Positions 11,411-22,882 of a DNA stretch of 64,000 nucleotides are shown here, in pieces. Both the position numbers and the translations under genes were made by a program. The notes under the pieces are model-generated. The model worked only from the letters and a program-made list of their open reading frames with translations, searched no databases and had not been told where the DNA came from. This DNA comes from Pholis gunnellus. Its lineage: Eukaryota > Chordata > Actinopteri > Perciformes > Pholidae. The stretch spans positions 14,934,594-14,998,593 of the forward strand of contig OU342807.1 of NCBI GenBank assembly GCA_910591455.2. The letters are read 5' to 3'. Positions within the stretch are counted from its first letter, which is position 1; each line of letters opens with the position of its first letter.

Positions 11411-12368
11411 TACGGCTGCTCGATCGTGGCAAAACTCATAATCGCCATTCCTTTGGTCGATATTGAGAGCATGATCATTGAAAACAATTATTCATGTACT
11501 TTGGAAACCTTTTCTTTTACATTTGAAAGCAAAATCAAGAGGCTAGATATATGAAGAACTGTGCGTACTTGTAGACAATGTAATCATAAAGACATGGAGA
11601 CCGTTGCTTCAGGAGCAGGGGGCCCCGTCCTTCCCCGCAGGGAGAGAGGGCACGCAGAGCACGAAGTCTGTGGCCCCAGGAAGCGACGAGGGCTGCTTAA
11701 AAGCTTTTGGCTGGTGCTGCTGGCAACCTTCACCCCCAGGCTAGAGATGAGCCGGTGTAAAAAGTTTCAAAACGGTTTGATATTAAACTAAACACCGGAA
11801 ACTTGGCTTGGGTCTTGAGGAGTTGTAGCATTTATTCACCAACAGCCTGAACTCTGTACACACACTGTACTGCTACGATCACAGTTATAACACTACTGCT
11901 AACTTCATGCTCACGGACTCACTCACTCACTCACTCACTCACTCACTCACTCACTCTCTCTATCTTGTCCGCACACCCGGTAACATGACGGGACGCAAGA
12001 CGTGCAATAGCTGGCAGATACCCGTCTTGTCTGGTCACCCCAAAAAACAAACGCAACGTGTGCTGTGCCCTCCCTCCTGTACTGAAATGTGATTTCCTTC
12101 ATGTTAATATATAACACAAGTGTGCACTGTCAGAGGAAAACGGTGTGGGTCAACCAGCGCCGGGAAGAGGCAACGCGAGGGGATTGGACCGGCGATTGGG
12201 GTGAAAGCGCACCCCTGTTATAGAGATTTATAGACAAAGGCAGATGAAAGCATCATTGCAAAACGCAATAGGGCACAATCATATCTTTATCATAATTATC
12301 TTGTTTTTATAGTCCTTGGAATCCAGAATCGTAATTGGAAATATAATTGAATTAATCCCCCAGCCCTG
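11411..12368. mobile_element. Complete non-autonomous hAT-like transposon (~958 bp)
   Basis: The left end reads TACGGCTGCTCGATCG. The reverse complement of the right end reads CAGGGCTGGGGGATTA. Both are diverged versions of the CAGGGCTG-type terminal repeat of hAT elements. Just inside, ATCATAATCGCCATT-like words occur at the left and AATCGTAATTGG-like words at the right, as in hAT elements with ATTATCG-rich subterminal regions. The flanks give an imperfect 8-bp target duplication. There is no transposase frame; the 76- and 61-codon frames inside have no hAT or BED-finger signature, so movement would have required transposase from elsewhere. An (ACTC)n microsatellite has grown inside. Seven of eight TSD bases in an AC-rich setting is good but not conclusive support. 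Confidence 0.65.
11917..11956. repeat. (ACTC)n microsatellite inside the hAT element
   Basis: About ten ACTC units, ending in CTCTCT. It is translated as THSLTHSL in one frame, which explains the spurious 61-codon frame at 11907-12092. Confidence 0.95.
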
Positions 12369-12376
12369 ACCACCAC
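12369..12376. repeat. Right target-site duplication of hAT element
   Basis: ACCACCAC directly follows the terminal CAGCCCTG and pairs with ACCACAAC at 11403-11410. Confidence 0.55.
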
Positions 12377-13189
12377 AGCCATTCTTTAATGGCTTCATGT
12401 GGGGGTTCATTATATTTGTCAAGAAACTTTGAAAGAAAATGCTAAATTGAGTTTGCATGACCACGCCATTTTTGTTCAGTGTTGGGCCAAGACGTAAGTG
12501 TCCATATTGACGCAAACAAAGGGTATTAGCAATGTTAGCTGAACAGCCTAATGTATTTTCCCACAGCTGCTGAGTGACTCGTTCATTTGCAGCTTGAGGG
12601 GCACATTCGTAAGCTCCGGGATTTAACCAAATGTTGGCAAACTCACAAAGCGGTCTTTGCTTCCATTTCACTTAGTGTCTATTAGCTTTTACATATGCTC
12701 AACGACTTGGAATGCCTCTTCGGTTTCCTCTGATTGAATATGAAATGACTTGAAGGGCAAATAGAAGATAACCGCAAAAAGAGTGAGAGATATTCAAAGA
12801 GTGGTCTGATCTTTCTTCAGCGCTATCCTTCTCTCCGGCGTACAGGTCCCTGCGGGTGAGAAAGGCGTCTGGCGACGGTCCTGACTGTATACGTGTGTCA
12901 GCAGCCTGAGCTGTACAAACTACCGGGGGCTTATTGGAATGTATGGATGGCAAGGAGGGTGTTAATGCGTGTGACTGTATTGACTGCAGCACCAAAACAT
13001 GGCAGACCATCCTTTTGTGTTCTGCATGTCTGACTTGGCTGACTAGTGTTTGCCTTGCATTAGCTGGCTACACTCTTTGGAGACTGGCAGCACCTGCGCA
13101 CCATGTCTCGCTCTACAGAGCAAGACAGCAAGAGGACGTGCACAGGGAAGTATCGGGAAGTTAGCGACAAAGGAAGGGTCAAAACAATG
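12377..13189. other. Non-coding DNA, no gene recognised
   Basis: The minus-strand frames ending at 12279 (130 codons) and 12699 (103 codons) carry no recognisable domain. The first also reads into the end of the hAT element. I could not extend the LINE homology leftward past about 13190. Confidence 0.45.
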
Positions 13190-13775
13190 TTAAGAGTAAG
13201 TATGGTGGGGGGGGAAGTGATGTACGCTGATGACTTAGTGGTCCTGTCTCCTTATAGCGCTGGTTTACAGCAACTGCTCAGAGTCTGCTCACGTTATGGT
13301 CTGCAGTATGACATTAAATTCTACTCTAAAAAGAGTGTTATCATGATAGCTAAAACCAAGGAGGATCAGAAGCTAAATTTCCCTTCATTCCCCTCGGCAG
13401 ACCAAGAGCTAAATGTGGTAAACAAAGTGCGGTATCTGGGTCACACCATCAGGAATGACCTAAGTGATGATGACGATGTGCAGCGCCAGCGTTGCAAACT
13501 GTATGCTGAAGCCAGTATGATGGCACGTACATTTCCTATGTGTACAGATGATGTTAAAACCGCTCACTTTAGAGCGTTCTGTACTCCACTCTATACAGCG
13601 CACTTGTGGTGCAGTCACAGGAAATAAAAATAAAAAAAGATTCAGGTGGCATTTAATGATGCTTTTAGAATCTTGCTCAAAGTGCAAGTAATATGTGTGT
13701 GACTCGTACTGTTCCCACCTTTCATGCTGTGTTGATGAGTTCTACCTACAAATTTAAATGTCAATTGACTAAATT
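13190..13775 (+). mobile_element. Decayed LINE (non-LTR retrotransposon) reverse transcriptase fragment
   Basis: The plus-strand frame carries the reverse transcriptase catalytic box YADD (codons at 13223-13234) in the context VMYADDLVVLSP. It is followed by the palm/thumb landmarks KKSVIM and VRYLGHTI and then the SMMARTFPMC region. This order is that of a family of fish non-LTR elements whose proteins I recognise; I cannot assign the clade with certainty. The frame stops at 13625 (TAA, with another TAA at 13631). Recognisable sequence then continues in the same frame as QVAFNDAFRILLK to about 13680. After a frameshift or deletion it resumes as TVPTFHAVL to about 13770. The N-terminal endonuclease and fingers are absent, so this is a dead, truncated copy. 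The real match probably starts near VGGEV, not at the ATG at 13103. Reverse transcription would have acted in target-primed integration in the nucleus. Confidence 0.85.
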
Positions 13776-16279
13776 AAAACACAAAGAGATACAAGGTGTT
13801 CTTCTTGTTTTTGGAAACATTATGGAACAAATGTCTGCATGTTTTTTTAACCACAAGTGACTTCTGAACTGCAATGATTATACCAGCGTCTTGGTGTCCT
13901 CGTATTCTATTTGTTTTTGTTGTTAATGTTTTTTTTTGTTGTTTTTTTTTATATGGATAAGGAGCAAAAATGGAGGGAAGCAGTTGCAGAAAGCTTGACT
14001 GAAAGGGGAGGGATTGGAGGGAAATTAAGCTAAATAGAATACATAGAGAGGGCGGTGCACGAGAGCACGAGACGAGGGCAAGACAACAACAGAGAGATGT
14101 ACAGAAAGCATCTAAAGTGAATCCCCAAAGATCCTGATAGGAGTGTGGAGCTAATAACTGACAGATAAAAGAAGGGAAAGGTCTCAGATCTGACTCCAGC
14201 CCTTTTAAGAACACGACTGTAAACCAACTCTGATTTAGCTGCCATACAAGACGCACATGCAGGTGTTTGATAGAGTGACATTGGCCCTTTCTTGTGTGCG
14301 ACACCGCGTCAGACTCATTGCAACAGCATCACATACTTGCGCAGCTTTTTTCTTTGCGATTGTCTTTTTATTTGGGTCAAAGGAGTGGAAGCCGAGCCTG
14401 AATAAGGGGGTAAGAAGTGCCACTGGAACTTCAAAGAGGTTCAACATGATGCAATTGGATGCAATGTAATGCCAAACTGCAGCAACTGGGGCCTCAAGAA
14501 GCAGGTAGTTAAACAGAGGGCAACAAATTCAGCTCAACGGCGTGGACAGAAACCGCTGGCTGTCATTATCTTAAACTGATCCTCCTGATATTCAGAATTA
14601 GGCTTGGGACGTGACTTGATTTATATTCCATTACGAGCAGCTCCTTTGCAAGAGAGGCGGTGTCGTAAGAGTAACATTTGTACGAGCTGAAATTGGGGTG
14701 CAATCGTGTAACACCATATAAATTGCCTCCACAGATGAGAAATGGAATGATAACATGAACTTGTGATTACAACCACGACCATTTTAGTGTAGTTCTAAGA
14801 CTGGAATGGAATGAAAGGGGAGACAAAGCACCGAAACAAAGCATTATTTCACATGCCCAAAATACTGATGCATATTTTCAGCACGCTTCCTTATTTCCCC
14901 ATGTGATTGTCCAGAGGTTACGTCATAGGCGAAAGATTTGAATCGTTCAGAAGTCATCTAAAGCAGTGTTGTTTAATTATAAATGAAATGCCTGTTTCTC
15001 CAAACTGCCTTCTAGTTATTACGTTCAGGAATTAATTTACGTTCAGGAATTAATTTGGAACATGAGAAAGCTGGTATCGTTGACGCAGCCTGCGAGAGGT
15101 TCGCTTTCCTCAGAGATTAGACATCTATCAGTAGTTGTCAGAAATTATTAGTTCCTCCATCTGCAACTGATTGTTGTTGCAGTAAAGCGAGGAAACGGAG
15201 CAGGAGGAAATGAAACACAACATAGACATGTCGGTGATGTTTGCCGTGCCCACATGCATCACAGGACTTTGTTGTTTGCCACATTGTAGGCTAGCTTTTT
15301 GAAGAAAGCTGACCTGCATATGCACGAGGAGAAGCTTTTGTACACTTATTTACTAGAATTAGCTGCAAGCTGTTTTCTAAGGCTGGGGGAAGAAACCCAG
15401 CCCTTTGAGATAAGCGGCCCTTTCTTTTTAATCAAAGCCCCGGTTTGAATGAGAAAATGTTCCAAATGACTAGAGTCAAATGAAAAGGAGGTTTAGGCAG
15501 CCGCAGCCCTTTTAGGAATCAAATCAAACCTCAGAACCACACACGCTATGTGGGAGAAAACACAATTAACTTTTCAATGATTTGCACAAAGTTTTGCCTT
15601 ATGCCCTTCCTAAAATAAGGTTGACTATTGATAATCTCTGCATGAAATGTCCTGAACTGACGGAACCATAACTAAGGTGTAAAAGCCTGTGGTGCTGAAC
15701 TGTCATTGCAAGTCATTTTTGTGTTTGTTCCTGTGATTTAAAGTTTTTTTTTATAATGATATTAAGGGAGCAGGTGTAATTTCCTCAACTGGATAAATAC
15801 AACATGTATATCGGTCTCTATAGTGTACATGAATATCTAGAATGAGAACATCTTCCCAGAAGGTTTGGCTCATGTTCCTTATGAGTCACATGGTGTATTT
15901 ATCACACACAGACCATATGGGGAAAAAAATGCATTCCCTGTTTAAAGATTCTAACTTGACATTGTTCATTTCAGGACTGAGGCAGCTCTTACGTAAATAA
16001 GCACTCCGTTTCCTTAGCAACCAGCACATCATTGTCGCCCTGGTATTGTGAAATCCTCCTGACTGTGAAGCCACAGTTTACTTTCCAATATCAGACTGCT
16101 TTTTTCTGTTTGTTTGTTTGTTGGATTGCTTGGTTGCTTCTTAGTGGCAAGGTGGATCACGTCGCTTCTTTTCAATTCTTCTGAAGGCTGCCTCAACCCC
16201 GGGCCTCGTTAGGCAGTGGTCATTTTAGTATTCGACTAGTTAGTTCAACAACAAAATACAGTGTGTGTCTGATTAAATG
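13776..16279. other. Non-coding DNA, no gene recognised
   Basis: A T-rich stretch lies at 13929-13950 and purine-rich sequence at 13975-14110. The 176-codon minus-strand frame at 13774-14304 is a reading of these low-complexity tracts (KKKQQKK, SLQSLPFQSS) and has no domain. A perfect 18-bp tandem duplication is listed separately. A short (TTTG)n lies near 16105-16122. Confidence 0.5.
15021..15056. repeat. Perfect 18-bp tandem duplication
   Basis: ACGTTCAGGAATTAATTT occurs twice head to tail with no mismatch. Confidence 0.97.
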
Positions 16280-16520
16280 CTTCAAGTGATGCCACTTGAG
16301 TCCGCATCGGTTGGGGCTAAAGTTTACAAGTTTAAAAGTAAGAGAAATCGGTGGGTGTGGAGTTAGAAAGAAGTGAGTTTACCAGACCTCTGTAGTCCAC
16401 TCCTCATCTCTGTTCAAGGCTACACTAGCTGCTAGCATAACACACCCAGACCTCTGACCAAACTGGCAGCATTCCAGTTGCATTGTGGGTAATGTAGGCA
16501 CCGGGTTTTTGACAAGGGAG
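16280..16520 (+). repeat. Percomorph interspersed repeat (unclassified)
   Basis: The words TTTACCAGACCTCTGTAGTC, CTGACCAAACTGGCAGCATT and GCATTGTGGGTAATGTAGGC match a repeat I recall from many percomorph genomes. There is no coding sequence and the class is unknown. Boundaries are approximate. Confidence 0.5.
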
Positions 16521-19399
16521 GAAAAAAACACATATACATAAAAGATTCAGGGCCTCAAGCAGAAAGCGATATTCAAACAAATGTCCTCTTATTTATTTTC
16601 TCTCCACAATTTGCTCTTATTTTGTCAGTATCGATTTCTGGGATTCACCAATGTTTTTCTTTTTTTTTGCTCTCGTCTTATGAAACATTTTACGAGTGGT
16701 CGCGAGCACTCTTAGAAAGTTAAGAAGAAAACAAAATCTTGTTTTCACAGTCCACAAATTGTTTGTCCAACGCAAGGAAACATAAGTTTTACATTTTGAC
16801 GTTACGTTATAGGAGTGCTAAACTAAATCTGTGGAGTACTCTCTTCATGTAAAATGTTAATAATCTGTGTGACCCAACTCAGGGCATAAACAAAGCATTA
16901 CATTTCAGCCTGCAAGCACATGTTTTTCAGCCCAACATTGTTGAAACAGCAGCTAATATTGGTAATGCAACAAGTAAGCGCACTGCGACTGCTGAATGTG
17001 CCGAGTGCGTACAAGCTCCGCCCTCGTCAAACCCAGAGATCAGAAGAGTGAACAGAAAGAGGAGAGAAGAGGGAAAAATGGAAGCGTGACAGAAAACGAC
17101 GGCGAAATGCAGTGAAGGCTCACACTGTGCTGAAACGAAACCAAATCCCGATTTTTGTGCCGACACCGCATCGCTGCAGAATCATTCACGTCTGCATCGC
17201 AATGCATCTTAGAATCGATCAAATTGTTTGCTTTATTGAAGCAGCAGAGGGAGTACAGCCGAAGCAAAATGTTGAGTTGAGTGAAGACGTTGTGCGTATG
17301 CCGGGGTTTTATGAATCTGCTACATTAGCATACTGACTGGAGGGAATTAAGACAAAGATTGGAGTATCTGGCGAGCTCTGAGATCAGTCAGAGGCTGAGC
17401 TGAACTAAAGCAGACAGGCACCGTCCCACCACAGACATGGTCGGTGTGTCTTTACGATCGGGACTGTTTCGTCTGTTTTAGGCCCAGTAGTCAAATAGTC
17501 CACAAATGAATTAAGCCAAACATCTTCTCTTTGTTTCTGTCTGAAAGCACCTTAAAGGCGTTTGAGTGTCAGTGAATCCACTTAGAGAGAAGCAGGAGGA
17601 GGTGCGGAGTGTCAGACAGATTGATTATGCATTTTGAGAATAAAAAGACTCCACTGCTAGAGAACATTTCCTCTCCACAGCTGCTGTTGGACCTCGGTTG
17701 CCCTGGCTCTGTGCTAAACTCCTTGATCGCTCCGCAGCTGTCTATGCTTTTGGGATGACCAGCTACTTTTTTTTATTTTTGTGCCCCGAAATTACATGGC
17801 CAATCCCTGCCTCTACATTTAAATGTCCAGTTACTGTATATATTAGGTTTAATAAATCCCTGCACGTTGGACTTATCTTCATGCTAATGAGGTCCTATCT
17901 CCTCCGAGTGAGTCTGCAGCCAGTCTCGAGCTCAACACCCCGGTGTCTGGCAGGATGATGTATCGCTGTGCTAAACGCTGGACCATATCAACCAGTAGGA
18001 CTGAATCAGTCCTGTAGTCCCAGCGGATTGATTCAGCTGTTGTTAACTGGACGGGGCTCTAATACTAAAGCTTTTTTTTTTGTTCACCACATTTGTCAAC
18101 TCACTCGACCCAAACCACATCCAAGTACCGTATTCGGGCACGGACAGCATCCCTTTGAACTGGCCTTCGCTGTCCTGTGGCTCCTGTTTAAAAGGTGTAT
18201 GCATGCGATCTCTCTCTGTATCTTTGAAGGTCTTTTAGAAGTCGCCACTAACTAGAAGCTGGGGAATAGACTGTCTGGCTTGACGGAGAAGAGACGGGGG
18301 TCCCCCCCAAGAGGCTCCGGCAGTCCCCGATGCTCACACCTCATACAGATTCTCTTTCATGTGGACTATTAGCATCAGGTAATGCTGCAGCCCACCGCTT
18401 TGAAGTCAAGGCTGATATCAAAGGATCAGGGGGAACGGGGACGTAGATGAGGGAGTACGTTTAGATATGACTGGTACACTGCATGTGAATGAGTAGAATG
18501 TAGGGTAAAAAGAACGCACAGATGCGGCATTAATATCGCCACTGACGGCAATCACTACTTGGTGCTGTCCTCTCATTGAAAGATTATCCTTTATTCTCAT
18601 TTAAGACATCTATTTTGCCCAAAATGTAACAAAGCAATCAGCACACTGACATTTGAAAAACTGAAAACAAACAAACAAACAAACAATGATGTCGGTGTTA
18701 AGGGGGAAGGGAACATTTGACACTCTGCTGTCACTGTGAAAGTTGATCTGCCGGTGCTGCATATTCGCTGTGTTTTAAAAAAAAAAAAGAAGAGGCTCAT
18801 GACCCAGCACACTCCAGATGTGTTACTCACACACCACTTTGTGCTAAGACTCTCCTCTGTGTGTTGAGCTTCGATCCAGAGCAGTCCAAGCAGCACGAGC
18901 GCTGCAGGGGAGGGGAGATTTAGCTGAAGTGCTTCCACCCTGCTATGCTAATCCTGTGGCTGCAAAGAGAGAAAGGATAATAGAGAGACGGGGCGAGGGG
19001 GGGGGGGCAGGGACTTGCATCTAACCAGGGGTGGTTCTGCAGGTTTAGCCAAGTGGCAAGACCACATATGTGGGGTGTTGGAAGGAAGCCTGATCGCCAC
19101 GAAGGGCCTCAGCAACAACAACAACAAGCACAACTGTACAACCCCGCGCACACACGTGCACATTTTCATGTGCCATGCCCCAAAATGACACTATCCATTC
19201 TATGGATGTGCAACAGTGGAAGGGTGTATTTGAAATTACATATATGCTTCCCCCTGTATGTGAATACTGTATATTTATTTGCTATTTAATTTCCGTTTCC
19301 CTATTGTAAGATTCTTTTTGTCAAACATCCCACCATACATTTGATACATTTGCATTGCATAGATGTGTACAGTTAATTAAACGAGCAGGTGTTTCTTAT
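16521..19399. other. Non-coding DNA, no gene recognised
   Basis: Short frames only. Landmarks are an ACGAGTGGTCGCGAGCACTC word near 16691-16710 that looks repeat-derived, a T-run near 18070-18079, an A-run at 18778-18789, a G-run near 18999-19008 and a (CAA)n at about 19111-19125. The frames at 17112-17336 and 17698-18255 have no domain. Confidence 0.45.
18664..18685. repeat. (AAAC)n microsatellite
   Basis: About five AAAC units. Confidence 0.93.
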
Positions 19400-19595
19400 T
19401 AGGCCAGCAACAAATGATTATTTAACAATAATTATTATTTTGATGCTCAATCCGTTTATTTGTTTGGTAAAAAGGGCAGTAAATATTGAATACCAAATTG
19501 ATTAATTGAAAATGTGTTTTATGCGACAAATATTCCAAAACGCAAAATAAATTCAGTTTAACTATCATATTTCTTAAAGACAATCGGCAAAGCTA
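19400..19595 (+). mobile_element. hAT-like small repeat, copy A
   Basis: It begins TAGGCCAGCAACAAATGATT, a diverged form of a TAGGGCTGCAAC-type terminal repeat. It continues with AATAATTATTATTTTGATG and ends in ATTCAGTTTAACTATCAT. The reverse complement of 61326-61676 shows the same order of words (GTTTTAT..TGACCAA..CAATTTACAATGAT). From memory, this family of short non-autonomous elements is very common in percomorph fish. The copy is truncated and diverged. Confidence 0.5.
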
Positions 19596-20394
19596 CAAGG
19601 GGACGTTTTTTAAATTTTGCAGGTGCGGCTAAATACCACAGCAAACACTCGTTGAGCAGCTGCTTTGTCAGAAATACAACCGACGAGCAAACAAACTGCT
19701 GTATGAGTAGTGAGTGGTTTCACACACTGCGAGTGACAAGTTGGAGGTGTGAAAGCTGTCTGATTGCATTAACTTGTGGACACATTCCACGGTTTCTAAA
19801 CTGTGGTTTTCACATGCTGTTCAGCAATTGCAGCGCAGCTCTCCCGCAGTCACTTCAATTTCCTAATCGCTTTGATTAATAAAGATGATTGGGGTCAGAA
19901 GTTCTAGGCTACTGGATATGAGTGTGTGTGAGGAGGACATTGAGCGTTGTGTGTCCGTGTGTGTTTTTGAGCTTCACTCATCTGTCGCTTTGAACAAAAC
20001 ATGCAGATAATAATTTTGATGACTGTGATGTCAACCACAACTGCATTAAAACAATGAGTCATTCACCAAATGCTGCAATTATTGGTATTAAAACCTAGTG
20101 CAGCTAACCCTTCCACAGAGTGGTTCAACAAGTCATCTCAGGAAACAGTGTGCGCTCACATGCACTATGTATAATTCAAGTGGCCCACTTGTAGCACTCT
20201 GAAGTATATAGTGTATTTAAAAAAAAAAAACAGCAATACAGAGTATTACTGAAAACACTGGCTTTCACTATGTGCTAAAAACACAAATGAAATTCATTTC
20301 AAGCTCACGTCCTTTGCTGTCTCCCTCTGCGTTTCTCTTTGGCCCCCAAGCCCCCACCCCTCCCCCAAAAATGCTTTAGTTAAAGTGATATTAG
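19596..20394. other. Non-coding DNA, no gene recognised
   Basis: One short plus-strand frame (19652-19879) without a domain; an A-run at about 20220-20230. Confidence 0.5.
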
Positions 20395-20560
20395 GCAAGA
20401 AGCGAGTGGGCGGTGATTTTTGGTTGAATGTGGGGGTAATCAGCTTAATGCAGAGTTAAAGGGCCGATGGGACGCGGGCCAAATCTCTGGGCTATTAAAG
20501 TCGCACTGTGTCCCCGGCAGTGACCTCATCCTCAGCTTTAATTATGGCAATAGTGTCTGT
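20395..20560. promoter_or_regulatory. Candidate conserved non-coding element
   Basis: This is a non-repetitive, non-coding patch with balanced composition and several homeodomain-type cores close together: GGTAATCAGCTTAATG, GCTATTAAAG and CTTTAATTATGG. It contrasts with the pyrimidine-rich tracts that follow. This look is typical of vertebrate conserved enhancers, but conservation cannot be judged from one sequence, so the call is speculative. Confidence 0.2.
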
Positions 20561-21386
20561 CTCCGTTGGCTCCTCTAGTCCCTCTCTCTCTGAGTCTTCG
20601 TCAGGCTCGCTCATTCTCACTTCATCTCTCGCGCCTTCTCTTTTTTTCCCCCTTTGCAGCCCTTCTGCTTCTCGACATTACTCCCTATTTCAAAGTGTTG
20701 TGAACCTCATTTAGACTCCCGCAGCACTCACTTTTATTGCAGATGTTGCTTCTCCTCCTTTGCTCTCTCATCTTCCTTCGCGCTTGTGTTATTTCTGATC
20801 CTTCCTTTCCATTTCCACCCCCACCCCCGCTGTCTCCTTCTGTTCCAACCTCTCCATCCTTCTCTTTTGAGTGTACAGCACAGCCCCCCCCCCCACACAC
20901 ACACCCCCCCACACACACCCCCGACACACACCCCCACACCCCAATCCATTTTACTCTCACACCGTATCTTCCATCAAGTCTTTTTTTTCCCCCGGCTTCT
21001 CTCCTACCCTCCCTACTCCTGTTTTTTGTTGTGCCTGTCATTTTTGTCAGGAGAGTGGCAGCAGTGAGGGGAAAAGTGTGCCGCTGCTTTGATCCTCAGG
21101 AGAGAGGCCAGTGGGTGGCTTGGTGCTTTATGACCAATGTTCTGAGGAAAGGTTTTAATAATTACATTTTATTTAACAGCGTACAGTATGTTAGAGGGGG
21201 GGGGGGACATTTTTGATCGAGGGCTATATACAGAAAAAAATCATAGGCCAGACAGTATTAAATGCATATCAGCGTGTATGTATCAGAAAACCCCATGAAC
21301 CATAGGAAAAATATTTTCAATCAAAATAAATATGCAACTGGACTAAACATTTACACGTTTCACATTGCACTTGTTTATTGGTGTGC

Positions 21387-21388
<2 letters not shown>
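20561..21388. other. Pyrimidine-rich low-complexity region
   Basis: The plus strand is strongly C/T-rich from about 20575 to 21020. The three overlapping plus-strand frames (up to 159 codons) and the minus-strand GGGVCVGG-type frames here are translations of this bias, not genes. A G-run lies at 21196-21206. Confidence 0.75.
20884..20942. repeat. Interrupted poly-C / (CA)n tract
   Basis: Alternating blocks of C-runs and CACACA, about 59 bp. Confidence 0.93.

Positions 21389-21456
<68 letters not shown>
21389..21456. repeat. (AT)n microsatellite
   Basis: 34 uninterrupted AT units (68 bp). Such tracts can extrude cruciforms and are fragile and hypervariable. Confidence 0.97.
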
Positions 21457-21458
<2 letters not shown>

Positions 21459-21536
21459 CAAAAAGTATGTCTCTTAAAACATATGTGTGAATCTGTTAAG
21501 TAATGTTCAAACAGGCATACATTTGCCTGATACCTA

Positions 21537-21783
21537 AATCGGTGTCTGATCCCCTGCTCCGCTAGTCCATGCCGGTGTGTCCTTGGGCAAGACACTTATC
21601 CCTAATTTGCCCGCAGGCTGTTCCCGTGGTGTATGAATGTTCGTGTTGAGTCCTGATGGGCAGGTGGCACCTTGCATGGTAGCCCCTGTCATCGGTGAAT
21701 GAGTGAATGTTGTGTTTACGGGCTTTGAGTGATCGGTAGACTAGAAAAGCGCTGTACAAGTACAGTCAATTACCATTTACCAT
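21537..21783 (+). mobile_element. tRNA-derived SINE with L2-like tail, diverged
   Basis: A weak B-box-like GGTGTCTGATCCCC starts the element. It is followed by TGTCCTTGGGCAAGACACTT, then a GATGGGCAGGTGGCACCTTG block, and ends in GAAAAGCGCTGTACAAGTAC with ACCATTTACCAT. This arrangement is that of common teleost SINEs whose 3' tail is shared with L2-like LINEs. The core GAAAAGCGCTGTACAA (21744-21759) matches the reverse complement of 45129-45144, the tail of the LINE relic there, at 14 of 16 positions. Transcription would be by RNA polymerase III from internal A and B boxes, now eroded. Confidence 0.65.
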
Positions 21784-22814
21784 GTACAAGTAAGACGTAA
21801 ACTGCAAGAGTAAGATGAAGATGTAACAAACGCAGGCCGTGCAATGCTAAAATATTGACAGTAAATGTAATCAACCTGTTTAAACTAGGATATGCGATGT
21901 ACATACGGTGTAATTTATTCAAATATATAATGTAAACTGAGGCTGTAGTCTGGCCACCCTAGCTGAAGGGTTTAGGGTTAGGGCTTCTTTGTTCTTGCGT
22001 TTACTTTCTCTCTCTCTCTCTCTTCTTCTGTCTCTTGGCATTTCTGTGACCCCCCCCTTCCTGCACATGACATGGCTCAGCCTTCATCTATGTCTCCCTA
22101 ATCTAGATGCAACCTCATCTTGATCTTTGTCCTCTTTCAGAAAAAAACCTCACAATAAAATGATATAACCTGTCTCTTAATTCCTTCTGTGTCATAATTC
22201 CACCTCTCCACTCCCTTGCTCCCTCCATTTTCATTACCTTCAATCCCTCCGTCAAACTCTATCTCACGCCTTTTCCACTGCCGTTAGTTTCTTGTTTTAT
22301 CTCCCTAATCATGTGCTCCGTCTTTCTATGCATTTTTCTCTTCTTTCTATTTTATTCCACTAAACGCTTCGCTTGCTTCCTGTTACAATACGGTATCAAT
22401 ATTGCAAAGAGAACCACTGGTGGCTACTCGTGTTCAACCACTCACATAAATTCTTAATTCCTCTAATTCATCTTCATGGCTTTAACACAGATAGATGCAC
22501 ATACACACACACACACTTGCGTACTATCCCTCAAACCCATGGGGAGATGAACACAAATTATATATACACACACATACAAATAACTATCAAACACAACATT
22601 CGGTAAAACACACACAGGCAAATGCAAGAGTGCATACATACGCACGCTGGAACATGTATCCATACACAAGTAAACATACAGAGAGTGTCACTCAGCCATA
22701 ACATCACTGCCAAACATCTGTTGGCACATCTATAATTTCAACACAACCCCGGTATGCCATTGAGATGCACACATTGCCAGCTGGGCTAACACTTCTGCCA
22801 GCCTCACAGCTGCA

Positions 22815-22816
<2 letters not shown>
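21784..22816. other. Non-coding DNA, no gene recognised
   Basis: Short telomere-like TTTAGGGTTAGGG near 21971-21983, a (CT)n near 22007-22022 and scattered CACACA patches (22503-22614). No frame with a domain. Confidence 0.5.

Positions 22817-22881
<65 letters not shown>
22817..22881. repeat. (GT)n microsatellite
   Basis: 65-bp uninterrupted GT run. It generates spurious VCVCVC and HTHTHT frames on both strands. Confidence 0.97.

Positions 22882-22882
<1 letters not shown>

Noticed and set aside
13103..13189. Start of the YADD frame as a true protein N-terminus
   Set aside because: The first ~30 residues do not resemble reverse transcriptase; the ATG is fortuitous and the real match begins near 13190.
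13774..14304. 176-codon minus-strand frame
   Set aside because: It reads through purine- and T-rich low-complexity tracts (KKKQQKK, Ser/Leu/Pro-rich), with no domain; its end overlaps the LINE relic.
20654..21216. 137- and 159-codon plus-strand frames and Gly/Val-rich minus-strand frames
   Set aside because: Translations of a CT- and CA-rich tract; overlapping frames on both strands show the same bias.
21967..21983. Interstitial telomere repeat
   Set aside because: Only about two TTAGGG-like units; expected by chance.
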